Numbered from the stretch's first letter, positions 1 through 6,757 are shown. The stretch is DNA of 13,702 nt from Lachnospiraceae bacterium UBA7179 (GCA_002491195.1 DKVL01000083.1:1-13702); one strand, 5' to 3'. Numbers and translations are program-made. The notes: generated by a model not told the origin, from the letters alone.

Positions 1-905
1 ATACCTTTTGACGCTCTAATCATCATATTATTATAAACAGAATCTATCAACTCTTTTTCCAGTATAGGACGAGATATTGGCAAATCATTCGCTATATCTG
101 CAGGTGTAGCCTTTTTACCCTCATAATAATCAGACAACGTATGATTGAAAGCGGTAAAATCGATTCGTTTTATCCAACTGTGTGCGGGATTCTGCACTCC
201 TTTACTAATATCGAATTTGACAGCTTCTATGCACTCTTGTATCTCTTTTAATGTAACATCACCGCGATTCTCCATCTTATCAAGACAAAACATCTTGATC
301 CCATTTGCAAACAAATGAATATTATTTGTTGTAATATCGAACTTTTCAATTAAAGCACACTCTACACTCGCTTCAAGTGAACTCTTTTCTATATTCTCAA
401 ACGAAATCTTTGAAATAAAATCGTCAAAATCATAATCACTCCAATTCCATTGTATATTCTCTTTTTTTATTTTTTCAATTACATTCTGCCAATATTTTCG
501 TGAAGCTGCATCTAAATTTTTTTGAAATAATTTACTCAAGTTTCCTTTCGCAAGTACAAAATCATAAACCAGCTTAAATCTTCTATTTCTATCAATTAAA
601 TATGCCTCAAGAAAATTCTTTATTACGCTTGTCATAAAACTGGCATCCTGTTTTGTAATAGAATATTTCAATTGAATATGCGTGATCGTATTCTTATCAT
701 TTGCACAAATAGTGTAATCAATATCCTCGATACCTTCAAATTTAAACACAACGCCTTCATTCATGGCAGATATCATTAAATAGCAGGAATAAAGAAACTG
801 ATAGGAGTATCCTCTCAATGCAAGTTGCCCACCATTTCTCGATTCCTGTAACATCGCGATTGTTGTCTTTGGTTTTGATATCGTTTTCCTTTTCTTTTTT
901 GCCAT
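1..905 (-). CDS. Partial Cap4/DUF4297-like nuclease protein, probable anti-phage NTPase (3' end outside window)
   Basis: The frame is open from ATG 905-903 to base 1 with no stop: 301 codons plus two bases. AGGAGA lies 7 bases before the ATG. Seen: a basic start (MAKKKRKT), then NGGQLALRGYSYQ at residues 24-36, FEGIEDIDYTI at 56-66 and HIQLKYS at 76-82. This arrangement (GG..A..G..YQ, then E, D, QxK) matches the PD-(D/E)xK core of the Cap4/DUF4297 nuclease family, with likely catalytic residues E57, D61 or D63, Q78 and K80. Members occur as effectors in CBASS and Avs/STAND defence proteins. Residues 100-270 are unassigned and mostly charged. The visible end, ISRPILEKELIDSV then NNMMIRASKG, resembles the lead-in to an NTPase P-loop. 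Base composition is AT-rich (16 of 60 G or C in 541-600, against 34 of 60 in 1321-1380 of prfA), suggesting transfer. Inferred role: sensing infection and cutting DNA. The nuclease call is moderately sure, the NTPase call less so. Confidence 0.72.
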   Translation of the reverse strand, partial: MAKKKRKTISKPKTTIAMLQESRNGGQLALRGYSYQFLYSCYLMISAMNEGVVFKFEGIEDIDYTICANDKNTITHIQLKYSITKQDASFMTSVIKNFLEAYLIDRNRRFKLVYDFVLAKGNLSKLFQKNLDAASRKYWQNVIEKIKKENIQWNWSDYDFDDFISKISFENIEKSSLEASVECALIEKFDITTNNIHLFANGIKMFCLDKMENRGDVTLKEIQECIEAVKFDISKGVQNPAHSWIKRIDFTAFNHTLSDYYEGKKATPADIANDLPISRPILEKELIDSVYNNMMIRASKG

Positions 906-1125
906 AGTACTTTCTCCTAGCTTTTTCAATGCGTGGGCTTACAAAATCATGCAAACATAATCAAACAGGAAATACTTTCCCTGCTCTGTGCCTCCCATAC
1001 ACCACGTTGGCAGCATATTTCCTCCGCATAAGGCTACGCAATCAAGCAGAAAAAGCCATCTTCCCCTACTCACACGCCGAACGCAGACAGCTTTATCTGC
1101 TAATTTCCTTTTCACGTTCGCGTAC
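906..1125. other. Hairpin-rich spacer upstream of the nuclease gene
   Basis: This non-coding spacer holds several inverted repeats. The clearest is AGGAAATA at 967-974 against TATTTCCT at 1016-1023 (8 bp perfect), with inner pairings 982-985/1012-1015 and 990-992/1009-1011, so about 57 bases can fold into one bulged hairpin. A second is CGAACG 1078-1083 against CGTTCG 1115-1120, enclosing GCAGA 1083-1087 against TCTGC 1096-1100. I found no convincing -35/-10 pair for the nuclease gene. The region would be its leader on the minus strand. It could also be the remnant of a repeat or mobile element. Confidence 0.45.
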
Positions 1126-1165
1126 ATAAAAACGCTTACATCAACCATTAAAAGCCAATGTAAGC
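1126..1165 (-). terminator. Probable Rho-independent terminator of the DUF1385-prmC-prfA operon
   Basis: Reading the minus strand, GCTTACAT (1165-1158) and ATGTAAGC (1141-1134) form a perfect 8-bp stem around a 16-base loop. One G and then five T follow. It starts about 15 bases after the prfA stop codon. The loop is large for a terminator and the T run is short, so the call is moderate. Confidence 0.5.
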
Positions 1166-1179
1166 CACTCTTTATTCTA

Positions 1180-2256
1180 TCAATTCTGATTCATCTTCGC
1201 CAATTTTGCAGCCTGATCAGCAGCGATACACGCGTCGATGATCTCCTGGATATCCCCATTCATCACCTTGTCAAGCTTGTATATCGTAAGATTAATACGA
1301 TGGTCCGTCACGCGCCCCTGCGGGAAATTGTAAGTCCGGATCTTTTCCGAGCGGTCGCCTGTACCGATCTGGCTTCTGCGCATCTCCGCCTCCGCATCAT
1401 GACGCTGCTGCTGCTCGATATCATACAACTTTGCTTTCAGCAGCGCAAAAGCCTTTGCCTTGTTCTGCAGCTGCGACTTCTCTGTCTGGCTATACACAAC
1501 GATCCCTGTCGGATAATGCGTCAACCGCACTGCAGAGTCTGTCGTGTTCACGCATTGCCCCCCGTTTCCAGACGCCCTCATGACATCGATTCGGATGTCC
1601 TTGTCCTCGATCACAATATCAATATCGTCATCCACCTCCGGCATCACTGCCACACTGATCGTGGAAGTATGGATCCGTCCGCCTGACTCAGTCTCTGGCA
1701 CACGCTGTACGCGGTGCACACCCGACTCATACTTCATGACAGAGTAGGCACCCTGACCCGAAATCATAAAAGTAACACTCTTCATACCACCGATTCCAAT
1801 TTCTTCGCACTCGGCAAGCTCGACTTTCCAACGCCTTCCCTCTGCGTAATGAACATACATTCTGTAAATTTCCGCTGCAAACAGCGCTGCCTCATCGCCA
1901 CCCGCGCCTGCACGAATTTCCACGATCACATTCTTGTCATCATTCGGATCTTTCGGCAGAAGGAGAATCTTCATCTCAGTCTCAAGCTCCTCAATGCGCT
2001 TCTTGGCATCATTTAGCTCCTCCTTTAACATCTCCCGCATTTCCTCGTCGCTCTCTGAATCCAGCAGAGCCAGCGAGTCCTCCACTGTCTCATTACATTT
2101 CTTATATTCTTTATACGCCTCAACGAGAGGTGTCAGGTCACTCTGTTCCTTCATCAGCGCCCGAAAACGCTTCTGATCCTCTGTGACCGTCGGCTCGTTG
2201 AGTTCATTTAAGATTTCTTCAAAGCGATGAAGCAAATCCTCTAATTTATCAAACAT
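1180..2256 (-). CDS. prfA: Peptide chain release factor 1
   Basis: RF1 reads UAA and UAG in the ribosomal A site and triggers hydrolysis of the peptidyl-tRNA. At 358 residues it has the usual family length. Seen: a long charged helical N-terminal domain (about 1-100), the conserved VEIRAGAGGDEAALFA at 112-127, the stop-codon-reading P-x-T motif as PET at 187-189 inside HRVQRVPETESGGRIHTS, and the catalytic GGQ at 232-234 in SGNGGQCVNTTDSAVR. The P-x-T form separates RF1 from RF2, which has SPF. Start ATG 2256 is preceded by AGGAGG at 7 bases. It lies 18 bases after prmC, whose product methylates the GGQ glutamine, so both are probably made from one transcript. It is the last gene of the operon. 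Confidence 0.97.
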   Translation of the reverse strand: MFDKLEDLLHRFEEILNELNEPTVTEDQKRFRALMKEQSDLTPLVEAYKEYKKCNETVEDSLALLDSESDEEMREMLKEELNDAKKRIEELETEMKILLLPKDPNDDKNVIVEIRAGAGGDEAALFAAEIYRMYVHYAEGRRWKVELAECEEIGIGGMKSVTFMISGQGAYSVMKYESGVHRVQRVPETESGGRIHTSTISVAVMPEVDDDIDIVIEDKDIRIDVMRASGNGGQCVNTTDSAVRLTHYPTGIVVYSQTEKSQLQNKAKAFALLKAKLYDIEQQQRHDAEAEMRRSQIGTGDRSEKIRTYNFPQGRVTDHRINLTIYKLDKVMNGDIQEIIDACIAADQAAKLAKMNQN

Positions 2257-2274
2257 CTCAAAACCTCCTACTTT

Positions 2275-3132
2275 CTATCCCTTCATTCCACTGACCACTC
2301 TGTCCAGCCCAGTGTAATCCTTAAATACCTCAACCTGCTCCAATCCAGCCCTCCGCATGAGAGATCCCACCGCTTCTCCCTGCTCACAGCCGATTTCCAT
2401 AAACAGATATGCACCTTTTCTCATATGCGCCGGCGCCTCTGCGATAATCCTTCTGTAAAAATGCATCCCGTCCTCTCCGCCGTCAAGCGCCAAGATCGGC
2501 TCATGCTCGCGCACCTCCGGCATCAGCGTATCGATCACCGCCGTCTCTATATAGGGCGGGTTGGACACAATCATGTCGAACAGCCTGTCCGTAGTCTTTT
2601 CCGACTCAAAATCCGCAAGCGGTGCAAACAAATCCCCCTCGAGAAAAGCAACCTCAAGTTTTAACCGCTCCGCATTTTCCCGCGCGATCATCAGCGCCTG
2701 ATCCGAAATATCAATCCCTACACCCTCGCACTCATTGCTGTATTGCAGCAGACTTAGCAGAATGCAGCCGGAACCTGTACACAGGTCAAGAATGCGCATT
2801 CCATCACTGAGGTGATGCATTGCCTCCTCGACAAGAGTTTCTGTATCCTGCCTAGGTATCAATGTATGTTCATTTACTTTAAAGCAAAGTCCCATAAACT
2901 CCTGTTCGCCGACGATATGCTGCAGCGGAACCCGGGCCGCCCTTTTTTCAATCACGATCCTGTAAAACTGTTCTTCCATACCACTGTGCTCGCGGTCCGC
3001 ATGAACGAGCAATTCATTCCTGTCTGTATGGCAGATGTATTCAAGCAAAAGCCTGGCATCCAACGCTGCCTCAGCGACTCCTGCCGCCTCAAGTTTTGAC
3101 TTTCCATATTCATAAAATTCCCTGTACGTCAT
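2275..3132 (-). CDS. prmC: Peptide chain release factor N5-glutamine methyltransferase
   Basis: PrmC transfers a methyl group from S-adenosylmethionine to the glutamine of the GGQ motif in RF1 and RF2, which raises their release activity. At 285 residues it has the normal length. Seen: an N-terminal helical substrate-binding domain (about 1-85), the conserved LIPRQDTE at 91-98, SAM-binding motif I (ILDLCTGSGCI, 114-124), an acidic strand end GVGID at 137-141, and the catalytic NPPY at 191-194 that holds the target glutamine. The start codon overlaps the DUF1385 stop as ATGA, with a GAGG element about 10 bases upstream inside that gene, so translation is probably coupled. The downstream neighbour prfA encodes its substrate. 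Confidence 0.96.
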   Translation of the reverse strand: MTYREFYEYGKSKLEAAGVAEAALDARLLLEYICHTDRNELLVHADREHSGMEEQFYRIVIEKRAARVPLQHIVGEQEFMGLCFKVNEHTLIPRQDTETLVEEAMHHLSDGMRILDLCTGSGCILLSLLQYSNECEGVGIDISDQALMIARENAERLKLEVAFLEGDLFAPLADFESEKTTDRLFDMIVSNPPYIETAVIDTLMPEVREHEPILALDGGEDGMHFYRRIIAEAPAHMRKGAYLFMEIGCEQGEAVGSLMRRAGLEQVEVFKDYTGLDRVVSGMKG

Positions 3133-4082
3133 AGGTCATCTGCCTCATACCCAAATGTTTCTGTCAGATATGCTTTCCAGTCAAACACTGCCTCGACAGA
3201 GGCGATAGCAACCATCACCATATCCTCGTCTGGTTCTCTCGTCGTCAGACGCTGCATCCACAATCCCGGAGCCGATATGATACGGATCAGGATATGATCA
3301 CTCTTTCCAGCAAGCCTGATAATCTCATAAGATATGCCCGCGATCACAGGTACGAGCAGCAGTCTCACCACAAGCTTCAGCGCCATATTGTCAACCCGGA
3401 TAAAAAAGAATACAATCACACTCACAAGAACCACAAACAACAAAAAGCTGGTTCCACAGCGTTTGTGCTGCCTGGAGCTCCTCATGACATTCTTCACCGT
3501 AAGCGGCCGCCCTCTCTCGATACAGTTGATGCATTTGTGTTCTGCCCCATGATACATATATAACCGTTTGATATCTTTCATGAGCGATATCGCTGCGATA
3601 TATCCCACAAAGAGCAGAATACGCAATCCCCCCTCCAATATCGCAACAAGACTTGCATTGCGGATATATTTTCCCAATAGATCTGATATCAGAAAAGGCA
3701 GCAGCATAAAAAGCGCTACCGCTATGACAACGGAAATTGCCACTGTGATCCCCATCATGATATCGTCGGCCCTGCCCCCTGATGCTTTCTTTGCTGTCTC
3801 CCCTGATGTGTCTTCTCCATCTTCGTAAAAAGATGCGGAGTGCATTGTCACCCTCATACCAAGCACAAGAGAATCAATAAAAGCAAAAACACCTCTGATC
3901 AGCGGAAACTTTGCAAACTTCTTATCCCCGCACACTCCCTGATACTCCTCTACCTGCACATCAATATTCCCGTCAGGCTTTCTCACTGCCACAGCGTATT
4001 TCGTCTTGTTCTTCATCATCACGCCCTCTAAAACAGCCTGTCCGCCAATTCCGGAATACTGTGCCTGTCTTTTCTTTGCCAT
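3129..4082 (-). CDS. yqhQ: DUF1385 (YqhQ-like) integral membrane protein
   Basis: This is a conserved Firmicutes membrane protein. I know of no established biochemical function. At 317 residues it has the usual family length. Seen: the family signature GGQAVLEGVMM at 13-23, a hydrophobic stretch at about 60-77, transmembrane segments at about 110-133 and 145-167, the conserved cytosolic-type motif YHGAEHKCINCIERG at 177-191 followed by RSSRQHKRCGTSFL at 201-214, and further membrane segments at about 213-228 and 235-255. The clustered His, Glu and Cys residues (H178, E181, H182, C184, C187, H206, C209) could bind metal, which is an inference. Start ATG 4082 has AGAGG about 8 bases upstream. 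It is the first gene of the operon with prmC and prfA, joined to prmC by a 4-base overlap. No clear promoter was found in 4083-4190. Confidence 0.9.
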   Translation of the reverse strand: MAKKRQAQYSGIGGQAVLEGVMMKNKTKYAVAVRKPDGNIDVQVEEYQGVCGDKKFAKFPLIRGVFAFIDSLVLGMRVTMHSASFYEDGEDTSGETAKKASGGRADDIMMGITVAISVVIAVALFMLLPFLISDLLGKYIRNASLVAILEGGLRILLFVGYIAAISLMKDIKRLYMYHGAEHKCINCIERGRPLTVKNVMRSSRQHKRCGTSFLLFVVLVSVIVFFFIRVDNMALKLVVRLLLVPVIAGISYEIIRLAGKSDHILIRIISAPGLWMQRLTTREPDEDMVMVAIASVEAVFDWKAYLTETFGYEADDL

Positions 4083-4190
4083 TCATCTTACCTCTTATAT
4101 TAATATAATCCAGCAGAAGAATCCTTTCCTCCTCTGCTCGCACATCACTGACATATTGTCCTTTGCATCAGTGTATGCTTAAAAATGTAT
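4083..4190 (-). other. Leader of the DUF1385 operon with stem-loop
   Basis: Between the rpmE terminator and the DUF1385 start, bases 4112-4121 can pair with 4129-4138 to give a 10-bp stem with two G-U pairs and a 7-base loop. No T run follows, so it is not a typical terminator. A further short repeat, CACTGA against TCAGTG, lies in 4145-4172. No good -35/-10 pair was seen. The transcript may start here or arise by read-through. Confidence 0.35.
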
Positions 4191-4226
4191 AAAACGAAAG
4201 GTTGAGATATCCTTTACCTCAACCTT
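4191..4226 (-). terminator. Rho-independent terminator after rpmE
   Basis: On the minus strand AAGGTTGAG (4226-4218) and CTCAACCTT (4206-4198) form a perfect 9-bp stem with an 11-base loop, followed by TCGTTTTAT. It begins 12 bases after the rpmE stop codon and separates rpmE from the DUF1385 operon. Confidence 0.8.
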
Positions 4227-4237
4227 GTTTGTGCTAC

Positions 4238-4444
4238 TTATTTGCTTTCTACGCCGTACTTCTTATTGAACTTATCAATACGTCCACGAGCCGATGCAGC
4301 TTTCTGCTGTCCTGTGTAGAATGAATGGCATTTTGAACAAACTTCCACGTGGATCTCAGGCTTTGTGGAACCTGTCACAAAAGTGTTGCCGCAGTTGCAG
4401 GTAACAGTTGCCTGATAGTAATTTGGATGGATTCCTTCTCTCAT
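4238..4444 (-). CDS. rpmE: 50S ribosomal protein L31, zinc-binding form
   Basis: L31 sits on the large ribosomal subunit at the central protuberance and helps bridge it to the small subunit. The chosen start gives 68 residues (MREGIHPNYY...), the normal length. Seen: C16-x-C18 and C36-x-x-C39, the four cysteines of the zinc-binding (C+) form, which in Bacillus and relatives is exchanged for a cysteine-free paralogue when zinc is short. The C-terminal GRIDKFNKKYG is typical. A GTG at 4453 is in frame, but it is the end of the GAGGTG ribosome binding site for ATG 4444, so I prefer the ATG. The gene has its own promoter (4519-4547) and terminator (4191-4226), suggesting expression independent of rho. 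Confidence 0.96.
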   Translation of the reverse strand: MREGIHPNYYQATVTCNCGNTFVTGSTKPEIHVEVCSKCHSFYTGQQKAASARGRIDKFNKKYGVESK

Positions 4445-4518
4445 TGCTTTCACCTCTCTATAGTTATAATGAATATGATCTTCTTTTTCAGATACTTGTC
4501 TGCATAAACAGCTTTTTT

Positions 4519-4547
4519 AGTATAGCACAGCTTTTCTTTCTATGCAA
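4519..4547 (-). promoter_or_regulatory. Sigma-A promoter of rpmE
   Basis: On the minus strand TTGCAT (4547-4542), a 17-base spacer and TATACT (4524-4519) form a near-consensus housekeeping promoter. It lies between the rho stop codon and rpmE and predicts a leader of about 70 bases. No operator-like dyad is obvious around it. Confidence 0.85.
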
Positions 4548-4572
4548 GCACTTTTCACTGAAAATTTCACGA

Positions 4573-6126
4573 TTAAATAAATTTCATCTTTTTTACTGTT
4601 TGCACAAATTCCGTATTGTTTTTCGTACGATAGAACATATCCAGTATCTTATCGACTGCCTCGTCCGACTTCAGACCATTGAGCGCCTTGCGCATCACAT
4701 TGATCGCCTCGAGTTCATCTGGCGTCAGTAGCAGATCCTCGCGTCTCGTACCGGATTTGGGGATGTCAATTGCCGGAAATACCCGCTTCTCAGAGAGTTT
4801 TCTGTCAAGCACCATCTCCATGTTGCCGGTTCCCTTGAACTCTTCGTATACCACATCGTCCATCTTGGAGCCTGTGTCAACAAGCGCCGTTGCAAGGATT
4901 GTAAGGCTTCCGCCCTCGCGCATATTCCTTGCTGCACCGAAGAACCGTTTTGGCATATGCAGCGCTGCCGGGTCGAGTCCGCCGGACAAAGTACGGCCAC
5001 TTGGCGGAACAGTAAGGTTGTAGGCACGCGTCAGCCTGGTGATGCTGTCGAGCAGGATACAGACATCCTTTCTGTGTTCTACAAGACGCTTTGCACGCTC
5101 AATTACCATCTCCGCTACCCGCTTATGATGCTCTGGCAGTTCGTCAAAAGTCGAATAAATGACCTCGACATTCGGTCCCTGAATCGCTTCCTTGATATCA
5201 GTAACTTCTTCTGGACGCTCATCAATCAGCAGAATGATCATATGCATATCTGGCGCTGTTTTCAGGATCGACTTTGCCACTTCCTTCAACAGTGTCGTCT
5301 TACCGGCCTTGGGCGGCGACACGATCATACCGCGCTGCCCCTTACCAACAGGGCTCATTAAATCCATGATCCGCATTGCCACGCTCGCCCCAGGTGTCTC
5401 CAGTTTAATGCGTTTATCAGGAAAGATTGGTGTCATATCCTCAAAGCTTCGTCTCCTTGTGGCAAATTCAGGAGGAAAACCGTTTACTTTCTTCAGATAT
5501 AACAGTGCGCTGAACTTCTCATTCATCGTCTTGATGCGCGTATTTCCTTCTATAATATCACCTGTGCGCAGCCCGAAACGACGGATCTGACTAGGCGCCA
5601 CATACACATCGTTCTCGCCGGGCAGGAAGTTCTCACTTCTGATGAAGCCGAAACCATCCTGCATCACCTCAAGAATTCCTCTTGCTGTCATACCACTGTC
5701 AAGTTCTGATGGAAACTTCTCATCGGCCTGTCTGTTGTCTATTCCTTCCGACGTTGTCCGCTGCTCTCTTGACGGACGTTCTGCACTGCTATTACCATTG
5801 TTATTGTCAACAGTATATGTCCGCTGTTCCCTTGACGAACGCTCTGTGTTATCCCCATTCTGCCCCCTCGGTGTCCGATCTCTGCGCTCATACCGGTTTG
5901 CCTTGTCCGCGGAATTGTTTGATGATCCAGCAAATGATGGCTCTTTCATGCCGCGAAGCACAGGCTTGGGCTCTACATCTTTCCCTGCCTCCCTGTCTTT
6001 CTCATCCTCCGTCAGCATCAGTTCAATCAACTCCGCTTTCTTTAATCCGCTTATCCGTTTCATTCCGCGTGCCTTTGCAATTTCTCTCAGCTCGGCAAGC
6101 GCCAGTGATTCATATTTCTCCCTCAT
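4573..6126 (-). CDS. rho: Transcription termination factor Rho with N-terminal insertion
   Basis: Rho is a hexameric RNA-dependent ATPase that ends transcription of untranslated RNA. At 517 residues it is about 100 longer than the E. coli protein. Seen: Rho N-terminal helical domain (about 1-40), a hydrophilic Arg/Asn/Ser/Glu-rich insertion (about 45-145), the cold-shock-like RNA-binding domain (GILEVMQDGFGFIRS, 150-164), Walker A (PPKAGKTT, 271-278), catalytic-Glu region IDERPEE (301-307), Walker B (VCILLDS, 355-361), Q-loop region SGGLDPAALHMPKRFFGAAR (381-400) and a typical C-terminus ending KKMKFI. All catalytic motifs are intact. Insertions of this kind are common in Clostridia and Actinobacteria and can widen RNA binding. 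The insertion carries a 21-residue tandem duplication (ER-x-SREQRT at 95-103 and 116-124). Start ATG 6126 has AGG elements 9-17 bases upstream. I found no convincing promoter. Confidence 0.96.
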   Translation of the reverse strand: MREKYESLALAELREIAKARGMKRISGLKKAELIELMLTEDEKDREAGKDVEPKPVLRGMKEPSFAGSSNNSADKANRYERRDRTPRGQNGDNTERSSREQRTYTVDNNNGNSSAERPSREQRTTSEGIDNRQADEKFPSELDSGMTARGILEVMQDGFGFIRSENFLPGENDVYVAPSQIRRFGLRTGDIIEGNTRIKTMNEKFSALLYLKKVNGFPPEFATRRRSFEDMTPIFPDKRIKLETPGASVAMRIMDLMSPVGKGQRGMIVSPPKAGKTTLLKEVAKSILKTAPDMHMIILLIDERPEEVTDIKEAIQGPNVEVIYSTFDELPEHHKRVAEMVIERAKRLVEHRKDVCILLDSITRLTRAYNLTVPPSGRTLSGGLDPAALHMPKRFFGAARNMREGGSLTILATALVDTGSKMDDVVYEEFKGTGNMEMVLDRKLSEKRVFPAIDIPKSGTRREDLLLTPDELEAINVMRKALNGLKSDEAVDKILDMFYRTKNNTEFVQTVKKMKFI

Positions 6127-6194
6127 AAAATGTACCTGTCTCCACCTTTCTACATTCTAAAATAGTATTTCCGTTCGTTTGTCTTACTTCTTTG

Positions 6195-6430
6195 TTTTGC
6201 CGCATGCTGCATATGCATAGTGATATCCCTATAAAACACCAAAAATGAACCTCGTCTTGAACGTCTTCACAAATGCCTCAGTTGTTCCAACGGATGTATT
6301 CCCTAAGTTTCTGTTCACTCCGTTCCAGTAACAGGCTAAAATCCATGCAAAAATTACAAAACGAACTTCGTTCGTCGCGCAAATGGATTTTTGCCTGCAG
6401 TCCTGCCTGAACAGTAACTTTCCTGACACA
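6195..6430. repeat. Structured repeat-like intergenic element with 15-bp inverted repeat
   Basis: The core is CAGGC-T-AAAATCCAT (6332-6346) against ATGGATTTT-T-GCCTG (6383-6397), which pairs over 15 positions with one T-T mismatch. Inside it is a perfect 6-bp hairpin, ACGAAC (6361-6366) and GTTCGT (6370-6375), with loop TTC. The minus strand stays open across 6229-6429, but the reading has no ribosome binding site and looks fortuitous. From memory, similar short hypothetical proteins recur in Lachnospiraceae, which would fit a dispersed repeat. I cannot verify that here. Only one copy is in this window. Confidence 0.4.
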
Positions 6431-6603
6431 TATATAATTTACTGATTCTACTTTAAATTGGAAAACAGCTTGAAATGTTATAAAATAATTCAGATGTAAT
6501 CACAGACTTAAACTGTTCTGTGTCCCACACTTTCCATGTACCATACGGTAAACATCAGTATTGCGCTTATTGTAAAACTACATAAAACTATGCATCTTAA
6601 CCT

Positions 6604-6632
6604 TTTACAGTACGCACTGTTTTCTATATTAT
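6604..6632 (+). promoter_or_regulatory. Candidate sigma-A promoter of the malic enzyme operon, with operator-like dyad
   Basis: TTTACA (6604-6609), a 17-base spacer and TATTAT (6627-6632) resemble a sigma-A promoter and predict a leader of about 120 bases. The dyad ACAGT-N4-ACTGT (6607-6620) overlaps the -35 element and spacer, where a repressor would block RNA polymerase. A second dyad (6642-6656) lies just after the predicted start. Confidence 0.55.
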
Positions 6633-6666
6633 ACTATACTTTTCCTAAAATAGGAAGAAGAATTTA

Positions 6667-6695
6667 TTGCGATTTACAAAGTTTTATTATACATT
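6667..6695 (+). promoter_or_regulatory. Alternative promoter of the malic enzyme operon
   Basis: TTGCGA (6667-6672), a 17-base spacer and TACATT (6690-6695) form a second, weaker sigma-A-like match closer to the gene, with a predicted leader of about 55 bases. It may work with or instead of the upstream candidate. Confidence 0.35.
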
Positions 6696-6757
6696 ATATA
6701 TGAACAAAAGATTTCACAAAACAATATTTAATGATTCAATAAAAGGAGAGTTTTCAT

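Larger units (their letters stand above)
6127..6757. other. Long divergent intergenic region between rho and malic enzyme
   Basis: These 631 bases hold no supported gene. Bases 6127-6190 are the immediate rho leader. About 6195-6430 is a GC-mixed, structured, repeat-like block (listed separately). Bases 6431-6757 are very AT-rich with several short dyads: CACAGA 6501-6506 against TCTGTG 6517-6522, ACAGT 6607-6611 against ACTGT 6616-6620, and TTCCTA 6642-6647 against TAGGAA 6651-6656. Candidate plus-strand promoters for the malic enzyme operon lie in this AT-rich part. A TATAAT on the minus strand (6633-6628) lacks a good -35 partner. Confidence 0.6.

Noticed and set aside
757..954. Open frame of 65 codons on the minus strand
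   Set aside because: It overlaps the start of the large nuclease gene in another frame, has no ribosome binding site and no recognisable domain.
939..1148. Open frame of 69 codons on the minus strand between prfA and the nuclease gene
   Set aside because: No ribosome binding site, it overlaps the prfA terminator and hairpins, and the Cys/Trp-rich product looks non-biological. More likely leader or repeat DNA.
988..1686. Open frame of 232 codons on the plus strand
   Set aside because: Antisense to the conserved GGQ part of prfA, with no ribosome binding site or family resemblance.
4112..4138. 10-bp stem-loop upstream of DUF1385 as a terminator
   Set aside because: No T run follows on either strand and it sits between a terminator and a start codon, so it is listed only as leader structure.
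4445..4453. GTG start for rpmE giving three more residues
   Set aside because: The GTG is the end of the GAGGTG ribosome binding site of the following ATG, and the shorter protein matches L31 length.
6229..6429. Open frame of 66 codons on the minus strand in the rho-malic enzyme gap
   Set aside because: No ribosome binding site, and it spans the inverted repeat. Treated as part of a repeat-like element rather than a gene.
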